NCBI GenBank assembly: GCA_963799815.1
Contig: CAWCYG010000001.1
Coordinates: 124,001 to 188,000, forward strand
DNA length: 64,000 nucleotides
Direction of reading: 5' to 3'
From: JBDTSW01 sp963799815
GTDB taxonomy: Bacteria; Actinomycetota; Thermoleophilia; Solirubrobacterales; 70-9
Below, piece by piece: positions 7,199 through 16,279 of the stretch (its first letter is position 1; every line of letters starts with the position of its first letter). Below the pieces are notes generated by a model, which saw nothing but the letters and a program-made list of their open reading frames with translations, did no database searches and was not told the DNA's origin. A program made the translations under genes and the position numbers.

Positions 7199-8893
7199 GT
7201 GGAGGTGGCGAGCACTCAGGAGCAGGCGCGCGTTGGCGCCTCGGGCGCGGACGGTAATGGCCGGCCACCTGGCCCTCCCCGCTCATACGACGCGATCGTT
7301 GTCGGGGGCGGTCACAACGGCCTGACCACGGCGGCATACCTCGCCCGCGCCGGGCTCAGCGTCTGCGTGCTCGAGCGCCGCGACGTCCTGGGTGGAGCCT
7401 GTGTCACCGAAGAGCTCTGGCCTGGTGCCAGAGTCTCGCGGGCCTCGTACGTGGTCTCGATGCTGCAGCCACGCATCGTCAAGGACCTCGAGCTGAGGGA
7501 TTTCGGCTACCGCGCTCTGCCGCTCGATCCCGCCTACGCGGCGCTCACCCCCGATGGGCCCATCTTCTTCTTCAACGACACTGCACGGACGCAGGCTTCG
7601 ATCGCGCCCTTCTCCCAGCGGGACGCCGACGCATACGCGGGCTTCGAGGAGCTCCTGGTCAAGGCCGGCGACTTCCTCCGCCCGATGCTGATGCGCGAGC
7701 CGCCGGCGCTCGGGTCAAAGCGCCCCGGCGATCTGCTCTCCCTGCTCCGCGAGGGTGCGCGCGCCTCGGGCCTGGGCCGCAACGACGTCCACGACCTCGT
7801 TCGCATCTTCACCATGTCCGTCGGCGACCTGCTCGACGACTGGTTCGAGACCGACGGCCTCAAGGGCTCGATCGCATCGACCGGTGTCGTCGGCGTCTGG
7901 GCGGGCCCGCGAACCCCTGGCACCGCGTACAACCTCCTCCACCACGCGCTCGGCGAGCTCGACGGCGTGCCGGGCGCCTGGGGGCAGGTCATCGGCGGGA
8001 TGGGCGCGATCTCGAATTCGATCGCCCGATCGGCGGAGGCCGCGGGAGCGGTGGTAAGAACGGGCGCCGAGGTAGCGCGCATCGACGTCCGCGACGGGGT
8101 CGCCGTCGGCGTCACCCTTACGGACGGTGAGGAGCTCCGCGCCCCGATCGTCGCCTCCGGCGCTCACCCGAAAACGACCGTCCTCAAGCTCGCCGGCGCC
8201 GAGAACTTCCCCACCGAGGTCGCGGACCACATGCGCCGCTACCGCACCCGCGGGGGCTCGGTAAAGATCAACATGGTGCTCTCGGAGCCGCCCCACTTCG
8301 AGGGCGCCGACGCGGAGACCGAGGCGATGCTGCACAAGACCGGCGTCAACCTCTGTCCCTCCATCGACTACCTCGAAACGGCGTGGCAGGATGCGCTCGC
8401 CGGCCGCCCGGCAGCGAACCCGTACGTGGAGGCCGAGCTGCCCTCCGCCATCGACGCATCGCTGACGGACGACGGCCGCTACGTAATGACGATGTTCACC
8501 CAATACGGACCCCCGGAGGAATCCCAGTGGGCCGACGGCGACCGCGAGCGCTACGCGGACGCCTGCATCGAGCACCTCGCTCGCTACGCCCCCAACGTCC
8601 CCGGCGCCATCGAGGAGCGCGAGGTCCTGGCCCCGCCAGACATCGAGCGCATCTTCGGCCTGCAGGGCGGATCGATCTTCCAGGGCGAACAGGGCCTCGA
8701 CCAGATGGCCTTCATGCGCCCGATCCCCGAGATGGCGCACTACGCCACCCCGGTCCACGGCCTCTACCTCTGCGGCGCCGGCACGCACCCGGGCGGCGGG
8801 GTCATGGCCGCCGCAGGCCACAACGCCGCGAAGCGGATCCTTCGCGACAAGCGCGCGAGCCGCTTCCGCCTGCGCCGCCGCAGCGCCGCCTAG
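7199..8893 (+). CDS. NAD(P)/FAD-dependent oxidoreductase of the phytoene-desaturase-like superfamily
   Basis: A 564-residue flavoprotein. The FAD-binding GxGxxG motif is IVVGGGHNGL (about residues 25-36), followed by the ERRDVLGGACVTEE signature of the CrtI/RetSat-like group. The C-terminus has the FAD-contact segment GLYLCGAGTHPGGGVM. Members oxidise or isomerise hydrophobic polyene or ring substrates; no carotenoid genes are nearby, so the substrate is unknown. The C-terminal part matches the partial gene at 63714-64000, a paralogue. Its promoter carries the same operator as the Rieske/acyl-CoA region, so it probably belongs to that regulon. Confidence 0.88.
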   Translation: MEVASTQEQARVGASGADGNGRPPGPPRSYDAIVVGGGHNGLTTAAYLARAGLSVCVLERRDVLGGACVTEELWPGARVSRASYVVSMLQPRIVKDLELRDFGYRALPLDPAYAALTPDGPIFFFNDTARTQASIAPFSQRDADAYAGFEELLVKAGDFLRPMLMREPPALGSKRPGDLLSLLREGARASGLGRNDVHDLVRIFTMSVGDLLDDWFETDGLKGSIASTGVVGVWAGPRTPGTAYNLLHHALGELDGVPGAWGQVIGGMGAISNSIARSAEAAGAVVRTGAEVARIDVRDGVAVGVTLTDGEELRAPIVASGAHPKTTVLKLAGAENFPTEVADHMRRYRTRGGSVKINMVLSEPPHFEGADAETEAMLHKTGVNLCPSIDYLETAWQDALAGRPAANPYVEAELPSAIDASLTDDGRYVMTMFTQYGPPEESQWADGDRERYADACIEHLARYAPNVPGAIEEREVLAPPDIERIFGLQGGSIFQGEQGLDQMAFMRPIPEMAHYATPVHGLYLCGAGTHPGGGVMAAAGHNAAKRILRDKRASRFRLRRRSAA

Positions 8894-8908
8894 GACCCGT
8901 TTCCGCGT

Positions 8909-8931
8909 TTGTGCCGCACACAGCGGCACAA
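8909..8931. terminator. Hairpin after the FAD oxidoreductase gene
   Basis: Perfect 9-bp stem TTGTGCCGC/GCGGCACAA with a 5-base loop, 16 bases past the stop codon. No T-run follows, so an intrinsic terminator role is possible but unproven. Confidence 0.45.
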
Positions 8932-9009
8932 CCAGGTACGTCCGACGGGAGCATCGCCTGCGTCACACATCGCCACCCCTGCCCGCCCGGTTAACGTGCC
9001 GCGCCTGCG

Positions 9010-9822
9010 ATGACGGCCGCTCGGAGCTTCGATGACGACACCGCGCTGCGGCCGGCCGGGGCCGGGACGTGGGAGGGCGCGATCGTGGATGGCTGGGACA
9101 CCCCCCGCGGGCCTCTCGGCGGTTACGTGATGGCGATCGTCATGCGCGGGATGGCGCTCGCCGTCGACGACCCGGAGCGCCAGGCGCGATCGGCCACGAT
9201 GCACTTTCTGCGCGTGCCGGCGTCCGGGCCGGTGACGGTGCGCGCGCGGGTCGAGCGGGAGGGGCGCTCGCTCAGTTCCGTGTCTGCCCGCCTCGAGCAG
9301 GAAGGAGGGCTCCTCGGCCTGGCGCTGGCCGCGTACTCGAAGCCATGGGAGAGCCCGCGCTTCGACGAGGCACCCATGCCCGAGGTCGGGCCTCCGGCTC
9401 ACCGCGAGCCGCTAGGTGAGGACTTCCCGCGCGACGACCCACCCTCGTTCGCCGCCCGGCTCAGCATGCATCAGCGATTCGGCTCCGCTCCGTTCTCCGG
9501 AGTCGCGAGCGGTGAGGTGGGCGGCTGGCTCGGGCTGGTGGAGAAGCGCGAGCTCGACGCCCTGTCGATCGCCCTGCTCGCGGATGCGTGGTTCCCGGCG
9601 CCGTGGCCACGTTTGCGCGAGCTGGCGCCCGCACCCACCATCGACCTCACCGTGCACTTCCGCGCGCCGGTGCCGGTGCCTGACTCCTTGCTCCTGGGCC
9701 GCTTCCGCAACCGCCAGGTCCGCGACGGCTTCTTCGAAGAGGACGGTGAGCTGTGGGCACCCGACGGCACCCTGGTCGCCCAATCGCGCCAGCTCGGGTT
9801 GCTGCTCGGGGCGAAGGGCTGA
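9010..9822 (+). CDS. Acyl-CoA thioesterase family protein (hot-dog fold, TesB-like)
   Basis: A 270-residue protein matching the double hot-dog acyl-CoA thioesterase family that hydrolyses acyl-CoA to free acid and CoA. Visible are the N-terminal hot-dog (GGYVMAIVMRGM, with SATMHFLRVP as the central strand) and a second hot-dog with IDLTVHFRAPVP and a C-terminal DGTLVAQSRQLGLL strand. The ATG at 9010 is 116 bp after the FAD oxidoreductase, so it could be in the same transcript or have its own promoter. Substrate chain length is not evident. Confidence 0.85.
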   Translation: MTAARSFDDDTALRPAGAGTWEGAIVDGWDTPRGPLGGYVMAIVMRGMALAVDDPERQARSATMHFLRVPASGPVTVRARVEREGRSLSSVSARLEQEGGLLGLALAAYSKPWESPRFDEAPMPEVGPPAHREPLGEDFPRDDPPSFAARLSMHQRFGSAPFSGVASGEVGGWLGLVEKRELDALSIALLADAWFPAPWPRLRELAPAPTIDLTVHFRAPVPVPDSLLLGRFRNRQVRDGFFEEDGELWAPDGTLVAQSRQLGLLLGAKG

Positions 9823-9836
9823 GCTCGCGGTGAACG

Positions 9837-12054
9837 TTACCTCGCGCTCAGCATGCGCCGCCGGGTACGGATCCTCCGCGACGGCACGTCCGGGAGGTCC
9901 TGAACCGCTCGGTGGCCCTCCTGGATCGCGCTGTGCGTGTACGCGAACGCCTGCGAGTCGGCGTTGCCGATAGAGACGTTTCGGAAGGGCACCGAGCCGC
10001 GGCGGTGCGGCTGATCCTCCCACGGCCCCTTGAGCGACGGATCGAACATGCCCGTGAACTCGTGGGCGTAGCCGTAGTTCCAGCGGTTGAGCATCCACGT
10101 GTGAACATCGCGCTCGGGGTCGAAGTCGCCCCCGTTCTCGTTCACGGAACGATCGAGCACGTCGATCACGTCGGCCTCGAGCTCGTCGTAGCTCTTCTCC
10201 AGGAGCTGCTGTCGCCCGGTCTCATAGGCGTAGAGCTGCGGGACCGCGTCGTCGGCGTTCGGCACCACCGTGAAGCTGAGCGATGCCGGTGCTGCCGGAT
10301 CGGCCGGGGTCGGACCGTAGGACGGATCATTGGGCGGGCCGAAGCCCTGGCCGGCCGAGAGGCTGGTGGAGTCCCAGAAGAGGCTCGTTCCCCGTGGGCT
10401 CACGCTCGAGATCTGGGCGTCGGCGAAGGCCTGCCAATTCCGCAGGCCGGCCCGCCCGTAGATCAGCGGCACCTTGCGCGCGTAGCAGAGGTCCTCGACC
10501 TGCTGGCCCGGCAGCCCCTCGACGATCTTGGCGGTGATCCGGTTCCAGCACGCCATGACGACATGTGTCCCTCGCACCCGGCGGGCCTTGCCGTCGCCGT
10601 CGATGTAGTCGACCTTCGCGTGGTCGCCGGGCTCCCGTCCCGGCTTGACCCTGTAGACGAAGGAGTTGAGCCGGATCCGGACGGCTCGCCCGCGACGGTC
10701 GAGCTGCGAGTAGTCCGTGTCGGCCTCCACGATCGTGATCTGGTTCGGGCGCTCGCCTTCCACGTCATCGATCGCCTGGGGAATCAGCTTCGAGACGAGC
10801 AGCCGCAGGAGCGAGATGTTCCCGTCCGGCCAGTCGCGACTGGGGAACGCGCTGGACTTCGCGCCCATCTGGGGCGTGCGGCCGATGCCGGGGAAGACGA
10901 TGTCCTCGATATCTGGCAACCCGAGCGCGTCGGGAAAGCCGGGGCGGAACAAGGCCCAACAGTCGCCCGCGCTCACGGCCTGACCACCTGCGCCGAGCAG
11001 GCTGCCTGAGCCGCGCTGGTACTCGCCTTGGAAGGCCTCCTCGGTGACGCCGATGTGGTGCATCAGGTACCGCTTGTAGGTGATGTTCGCGAGGTACTCG
11101 ACCTTCTGCTCCTGCGTGAGCGGCGCGCCCGGCGCGTTGTCGAGCCAGTCCTCGTCGCCGGTCTGAACGCGCAGGATCGACTCCCGCGAGGCCTCCGAGT
11201 ACGGGGTCCGGTTGAGGAAGTGCTGCCACCCTGCAGGGTCGTCGCTCGGCTCCAGCCCTGCGAACGCGCCCTGGTTGCGTGCAGGGATGCAGTAGTCGGT
11301 GCCGGCGAAGTCCTCGCGGGGGAAGAGCAGCATCTGACGGAGCCCGTAGGTGCTCGGAATCCCCGTTGCTCCCCCGTCCTCCCAGAGGCTGTCGTCCTCC
11401 CAGTCGACGCCGCAGAACTCGAGCAGGTCGAGAGCGGGCTGACCGTACTCGCCCGGGATGTCCATCAGGTTCCCGGTGTCCTCGTTCCAGGTGCCGATGC
11501 TGTCCAGATTCACCGTCCCACCGTTGCGCAGGATCATCACGTCGGCGCCGCCCGCGGCCTGGTTCGGGATGTGCCACTCGTTGCGGTGGGAGTGCCCGCC
11601 GAAGTCCGCCATCGGGTCGATCAGCAGGATCTTCGCGTCGGGGCCAAAGCGGTCGCGGTAGAACTTCGCGGAGGAGAGGCCGGAGGCGCCCGCGCCCACG
11701 ATCACGCAGTCGTAGACCTCGCCGGTGTCCCTGGCGTCGCGGTGAATCCCGGGCCCGCCATCGGTGGAATGGATCTCCGTCGGGATCGTCGATCGGGCGG
11801 CCGTCGATCCTCATCGTCCGGGAGACGAGCCGATCCGACTGCCCGTGGAACTTCCGGCCCTTGGCTGACGGCGGGTAGTAGCCCGGGGGCAGGGGCTCGG
11901 AGGGATCGCCGGCGAGCCGGGCCGCCTGGGCGCCTGTCAAGCCCGGGTTGGCGGCCGCAACCGCAAGCCCCGCGGCGGTGATCGCGGCGCCGTCAAGGAA
12001 ATCCTTCCTCGTAATGCCGTCGTTGCCCCTACGACTTCCGTTCGACTCCGGCAT
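9837..12054 (-). pseudogene. Spermidine-dehydrogenase-like FAD oxidoreductase, split by a frameshift
   Basis: The first part (ATG at 12054, ribosome site GGGAGG) encodes a Tat-type leader with RKDFLDGAA and an Ala-rich stretch, then the family N-terminus PPGYYPPSAKGRKFHGQ, up to about 11785. The second part, one frame over, continues with an EIHSTDGG stretch and the FAD motif CVIVGAGASGLSSAKF and runs to 9837. The total of 2218 bp is one more than a multiple of three, so one extra base (or two missing) near 11771-11785 breaks one gene of about 738 codons. The family includes Pseudomonas SpdH, which cleaves spermidine to 1,3-diaminopropane and 4-aminobutanal. It may be a true lesion or a sequencing error; the downstream frame shows no further damage, which favours a recent or artefactual shift. 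Confidence 0.75.
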
Positions 12055-12175
12055 CGAGTGCCTCCCTATGTTGCGCGGAACACGACCCCCGGCGAGACCG
12101 TGCTTCCGGCGCCACCGGAGCTCCTCGGGGCAAAGTCAATCCGAGATCGCCGCAAATGTCAACCGCCGGGTCGGC

Positions 12176-13621
12176 TCAGACGCCGATGTTGATCATCACG
12201 TGCTTGACCTCGGTGTAGTCCTCCACCGAGTACATCGAGAGATCCTTGCCGTACCCCGACTGCTTGTAGCCGCCGTGTGGCATCTCGTTGACCAGCGGGA
12301 TGTGGTCGTTGACCCACACGCAGCCGAACCGCAACGCGTTGGCGACCCGATGAGCGCGGCCGAGGTTGCTGGTCCAGACCGATGAGGCGAGGCCGTACTT
12401 GGTGCCGTTCGCCCACTCGATCGCCTTCGCCTCGTCGTCGAAGGGCTGGACGGTGAGGACCGGACCGAAGATCTCGTTCTGGATCATCTCGTCGTCCTGC
12501 TCGAGGTTCGCGACCACGGTCGGCTCCAGGAAGAAGCCGGGGAGATCGGGCTGCTTGCCGCCGGTGACGATCTCGGCATGCCCCTCCTTGCGCTCGAGGA
12601 AGCCCTCGACGCGCTCGCGCTGGCGCTCCGAGTTGAGCGGACCGAGCGTCGTGTCCTCGTCGGAGGTATCGCCCACGACCTGGTCCTCGGCCTGCGCCTG
12701 GAGCCCGGAGACAACGTCGTCATAGACGCCGGCAGACGCCAGCACCCTCGTGGCGGCCGTGCAGTCCTGGCCCGCGTTGTAGAGGCCGGTGCCGGCGATC
12801 GTCTCCATCGCGAGCTCCATGTCGGCGTCCTCGAAAATAACCACGGGCGCCTTGCCCCCCAACTCGAGATGCACGCGCTTGAGCGAGTCAGCGGCGGCCT
12901 TGGCGATCCACTTGCCCGTCTCGGGCGAGCCCGTCAGCGACACCATCTCGATGTCGGGATGGGTCACCAGGGTCGAGCCTGCAGGCTCGCCATGGCCGCC
13001 GATCACGTTGAGGACCCCGGGGGGCAGAACCTCGCCCGCCCACTCGGCGAAGCGAAGCGTCGTGATCGGGGTCGACTCGGCGGGCTTGAGCACCGTCGTG
13101 CAGCCGGCCGCCAGGGCCGGGCCGATCTTCCAGATCGCCATCATCAGCGGGTAATTCCAGGGGGTGATCTGGCCGACTGGGCCCACCGCCTCACGGCGAA
13201 TGATCGAGGTGTGGTCCTCCATGTACTCGCCCGAGGCCTTGCCCTCGAGATTGCGAGCTGCGCCCGCGAAGAACCGGAACGTGTCGGCCATCACGGGGAG
13301 CTCGTCCCCGGACACGGCCGTGATCGGCTTGCCGGCGTCTGCGGATTCGAGCTGCGCGATCTCCTCAGCGTGCTCTTCGATCACGTCGGCGAGCCGGAGC
13401 AACGCGTTCGAGCGCTCCTGCGGCGTCGTCACTCCCCACGTCTCAAACGCCGTCTTCGCGGCGGCGACAGCGCGGTTTACGTCCTCCTCTGTCGAGAGCG
13501 GAGCCTCGGCGATCGGCTCGCCCGTGGCGGGGTTCACCACCTCCTCGGTCTCCCCGTCGCTGGGGTCGACGGCCTCGCCGTCGATGAAGTTCTTGAGCTT
13601 GGTCACCGTGGCGGTTGCCAT
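12176..13621 (-). CDS. Gamma-aminobutyraldehyde dehydrogenase-type aldehyde dehydrogenase
   Basis: NAD(P)-dependent aldehyde dehydrogenase of 481 residues. Catalytic Glu is in LELGGKAPVV and catalytic Cys in NAGQDCTAATRV, a context typical of the PatD/PuuC aminoaldehyde dehydrogenases. It would oxidise 4-aminobutanal (from putrescine or spermidine) to GABA. The ATG has a strong AAAGGAGAT site. It is 30 bp downstream of the succinate-semialdehyde dehydrogenase gene and 121 bp upstream of the SpdH-like gene in the polyamine operon, which supports the assignment. Confidence 0.88.
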   Translation of the reverse strand: MATATVTKLKNFIDGEAVDPSDGETEEVVNPATGEPIAEAPLSTEEDVNRAVAAAKTAFETWGVTTPQERSNALLRLADVIEEHAEEIAQLESADAGKPITAVSGDELPVMADTFRFFAGAARNLEGKASGEYMEDHTSIIRREAVGPVGQITPWNYPLMMAIWKIGPALAAGCTTVLKPAESTPITTLRFAEWAGEVLPPGVLNVIGGHGEPAGSTLVTHPDIEMVSLTGSPETGKWIAKAAADSLKRVHLELGGKAPVVIFEDADMELAMETIAGTGLYNAGQDCTAATRVLASAGVYDDVVSGLQAQAEDQVVGDTSDEDTTLGPLNSERQRERVEGFLERKEGHAEIVTGGKQPDLPGFFLEPTVVANLEQDDEMIQNEIFGPVLTVQPFDDEAKAIEWANGTKYGLASSVWTSNLGRAHRVANALRFGCVWVNDHIPLVNEMPHGGYKQSGYGKDLSMYSVEDYTEVKHVMINIGV

Positions 13622-13651
13622 CTCTTTATCTCCTTTGTGTTCCAGTCCGAG

Positions 13652-15022
13652 CTACTCGACCACGCGGATCAGCTTCTTGTTGACGAACTCCTCGATGCCG
13701 TACTTGCCGAGCTCCCGGCCGAACCCGGAGTTCTTAACGCCACCGAACGGCAGCTCCGCACCGTCCTGGCCGACGCCGTTCACATAGACCATCCCGGTTT
13801 CGAGGCCGTCCGCCACGCGCTGGGCCTGCTCCGGATCGTTCGAGAAGACGTACGAGCCGAGCCCGTACGGCGTGTCGTTCGCCAGCTCGATCGCCTCCTC
13901 CTCGGATCCGACGCGGTAGACGCTCGCGACGGGGCCGAAGAACTCCTCGTGGTGGGCATCGTTCTCCGGCGTGATCCCGGTCAGCACGGTGCTGGGGAAG
14001 TAGTTGTCCTTCCGCTCCCCGCCTACCACCGCCTCGGCACCCTGAGCGACCGCGCGCTCGACCTGCTCCTGCAGCGTCTCCGCGGCAGAGGAGGACGAGA
14101 GCGGGCCCATCTCGGCGTCCTCGGAAGTCGGGTCGGACGGCTCGGACGCAGCCATCTTGGCCTTGAACTTCTCGAGGAAGTCGTCGTAGATGTCATCGGC
14201 GACGATGAACCGCTTCGCCGCGTTGCACGACTGGCCGGTGTTGTCCAGGCGCCCCGCGACGGCGGCATCTACGGCCTCGTCCAGGTCATCGGCTCCCAGG
14301 AGGACGAACGGGTCCGATCCGCCGAGCTCCAGCACGACCTTCTTCAGGTTGCGGCCGGCGATCTCGGCGACCGCGGCTCCCGCACGCTCGGAGCCTGTCA
14401 GCGAGACGCCTCGCACGCGCGGGTCCTCGATGACCTTCTCGATCTGGTCGTTGGTGGCGAGCAGCGTCTGATAGGCGCCCGCCGGGAAGCCGGCGTCCTC
14501 GTGCATCTGCTGGATCGCCGCCGCCGACTCCGGGCACTGGTGCGCCGGCTTCAGCAGGATCGTGTTGCCCACCACGAGGTTCGGGCCGGCGAAGCGGGCC
14601 ACCTGGTAGTAGGGGAAGTTCCAGGGCATGATGCCCAGCAGCGGGCCGACCGAAGAACGCCGGATCAGCGCCGTGCCGTCGCCCGCCAGGAGCTCGATCG
14701 GCTCGTCCTTGAGGAGGTCCTCGCCTTTGTCGGCGTAGAAGCCGTAGATGTCGACGCAGAAGTCGACCTCGCCGAGGGCCTGCTCCATCGGCTTGCCCAT
14801 CTCCTTCACGGCGATCTCGGCCAGCTGCTCACGCCGCTCGGAGTGAAGCTCGGAGACCTTCTTGACCATGGCCGCGCGCTCCGCGACGGAGGTCTTGAGC
14901 GCCCAGGTGCGGTGCGCTTCGTCGGCGGCTGCGATCGCCGCCTGAAGGTCGTCGTCGGAGATCTCCGGGTACTCCTTGACCGTCTCGCCGTTGGCCGGGT
15001 TGATCACTGCGTACTTGCTCAT
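13652..15022 (-). CDS. gabD: NAD(P)-dependent succinate-semialdehyde dehydrogenase
   Basis: Aldehyde dehydrogenase of 456 residues in the GabD/Sad branch. Catalytic residues are in VLELGGSDPFVLL and NTGQSCNAAKRF. It would convert succinate semialdehyde, the product of GABA transamination, to succinate, completing polyamine breakdown to the TCA cycle. The ATG has a GGAG site. It lies 63 bp after alanine dehydrogenase in the same direction. The exact aldehyde is inferred from the neighbours. Confidence 0.85.
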   Translation of the reverse strand: MSKYAVINPANGETVKEYPEISDDDLQAAIAAADEAHRTWALKTSVAERAAMVKKVSELHSERREQLAEIAVKEMGKPMEQALGEVDFCVDIYGFYADKGEDLLKDEPIELLAGDGTALIRRSSVGPLLGIMPWNFPYYQVARFAGPNLVVGNTILLKPAHQCPESAAAIQQMHEDAGFPAGAYQTLLATNDQIEKVIEDPRVRGVSLTGSERAGAAVAEIAGRNLKKVVLELGGSDPFVLLGADDLDEAVDAAVAGRLDNTGQSCNAAKRFIVADDIYDDFLEKFKAKMAASEPSDPTSEDAEMGPLSSSSAAETLQEQVERAVAQGAEAVVGGERKDNYFPSTVLTGITPENDAHHEEFFGPVASVYRVGSEEEAIELANDTPYGLGSYVFSNDPEQAQRVADGLETGMVYVNGVGQDGAELPFGGVKNSGFGRELGKYGIEEFVNKKLIRVVE

Positions 15023-15085
15023 CTCGCTCCACTCCTCATGCGGGTTACATGTGTCTCGTGTTTGTCAGCTTGCGTTGCTCAGATC

Positions 15086-16279
15086 TCAGTGCGCGCCGGG
15101 CTTTGCCTGCGCGGCGACAGCCCCGGCGCCGTCGCTGCCCGGCTCGCCCTGGGCCGGGCGGCTCATCCCGATGATCTCATCGGGCTCGTGGTACTCCATG
15201 TCCACGCCCTCGGCGACGGCACGGTGGGTCACCTTGCCGCCGGCGACATTCACGCCGAGCTTGAGGCCGGGATCGCGCGTGGCCGCCTCGGCGATGCCGT
15301 GGTCGGCGACGGCGAGCACATACGGGAGCGTGGCGTTGGTGAGGGCATAGGTAGAGGTGATCGGCACCGCCCCGGGCATGTTCGCCACGCAGTAGTGGAT
15401 GATCCCGTCCACCTCGTAGGTGGGATCCGAATGGGTTGTCGGCTTTGAGGTCTCGAAGCAGCCCCCTTGGTCGATCGCGACGTCCACGAGGACCGCGCTC
15501 GGCTTCATCAACCCGAGCTGGTCTCGCGTGATCACGTGTGGCGCCTTTGCCCCATGGACCAGGACCGCACCGATCACGAGATCGATGTCCGGTAGCCGCT
15601 CCTCGATCGACAGGGTCGATGAAAAGACGGTCGAGGCCTGTCCGCTGAAGGCGATGTCCAGCTCTCTGAGCTTGTCGATCGAGACGTCGTAGACGAAGAC
15701 ATCCGCCTCCATCCCGATGGCGATGAAGGCGGCGTTCATGCCCACCGCGCCGCCGCCGATGACCATGACGTTGGCCGAGGCGACCCCCGGGACCCCACCC
15801 AGCAGGATGCCGCGGCCGCCGAGTGGCTTCTCGAGCATGAACGCCCCGGCCTGGGTTGCGATCTTCCCGGCGATCTCGCTCATCGGCGCGAGCAGTGGAA
15901 GCCGGCCATGGCGATCCTCTACCGTCTCGTAGGCCACGCAGGTGGCGCCCGAGTCGCACAGTGCCTGAGTGAGCTCCGGCATCGGCGCGAGATGCAGGTA
16001 CGTGAAGAGCGTGGTTTCCGCGCGGAGCAGCTCGACCTCCGGCATCTGGGGCTCCTTCACCTTCAAGACCAGGTCGGCCTCGCCCCAGACGTCGGTGTCG
16101 TTGGGAACGATGCGCCCGCCCTGCGAGGTGTAGTCCTCGTCGGAGATAGAGCTGCCTTCGCCCGCCCCCTTCTGGATCAGGACCTCGTGACCCCGCCCCG
16201 TCAGCTCGCGGACGCCGATCGGCGTCAGGGCCACCCGGTACTCATCGGCCTTGATCTCGGTCGGGACCCCAACGTTCAT
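15086..16279 (-). CDS. ald: Alanine dehydrogenase
   Basis: A 397-residue NAD-dependent enzyme interconverting L-alanine and pyruvate plus ammonia. It has the start MNVGVPTEIKADEYRVALTP, the segment DLVLKVKEP, TYLHLAP, and the Rossmann fold ANVMVIGGGAVGMNAA (about residues 165-180). The frame is open to 16471, but the ATG at 16279 has a GGAGGG site and overlaps the preceding stop (ATGA). In this operon it can regenerate the pyruvate used by a pyruvate-dependent aminotransferase and release ammonia, an economical link with the class III aminotransferase at 18963. Confidence 0.93.
   Translation of the reverse strand: MNVGVPTEIKADEYRVALTPIGVRELTGRGHEVLIQKGAGEGSSISDEDYTSQGGRIVPNDTDVWGEADLVLKVKEPQMPEVELLRAETTLFTYLHLAPMPELTQALCDSGATCVAYETVEDRHGRLPLLAPMSEIAGKIATQAGAFMLEKPLGGRGILLGGVPGVASANVMVIGGGAVGMNAAFIAIGMEADVFVYDVSIDKLRELDIAFSGQASTVFSSTLSIEERLPDIDLVIGAVLVHGAKAPHVITRDQLGLMKPSAVLVDVAIDQGGCFETSKPTTHSDPTYEVDGIIHYCVANMPGAVPITSTYALTNATLPYVLAVADHGIAEAATRDPGLKLGVNVAGGKVTHRAVAEGVDMEYHEPDEIIGMSRPAQGEPGSDGAGAVAAQAKPGAH

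Noticed and set aside
11771..11812. Programmed ribosomal frameshift in the SpdH-like gene
   Set aside because: No slippery heptamer or stimulatory structure recognised at the break.
12578..15448. A 956-codon open frame on the plus strand, antisense to two aldehyde dehydrogenases
   Set aside because: High G+C makes long antisense frames; the translation has no domain and the minus strand encodes two well-conserved enzymes.
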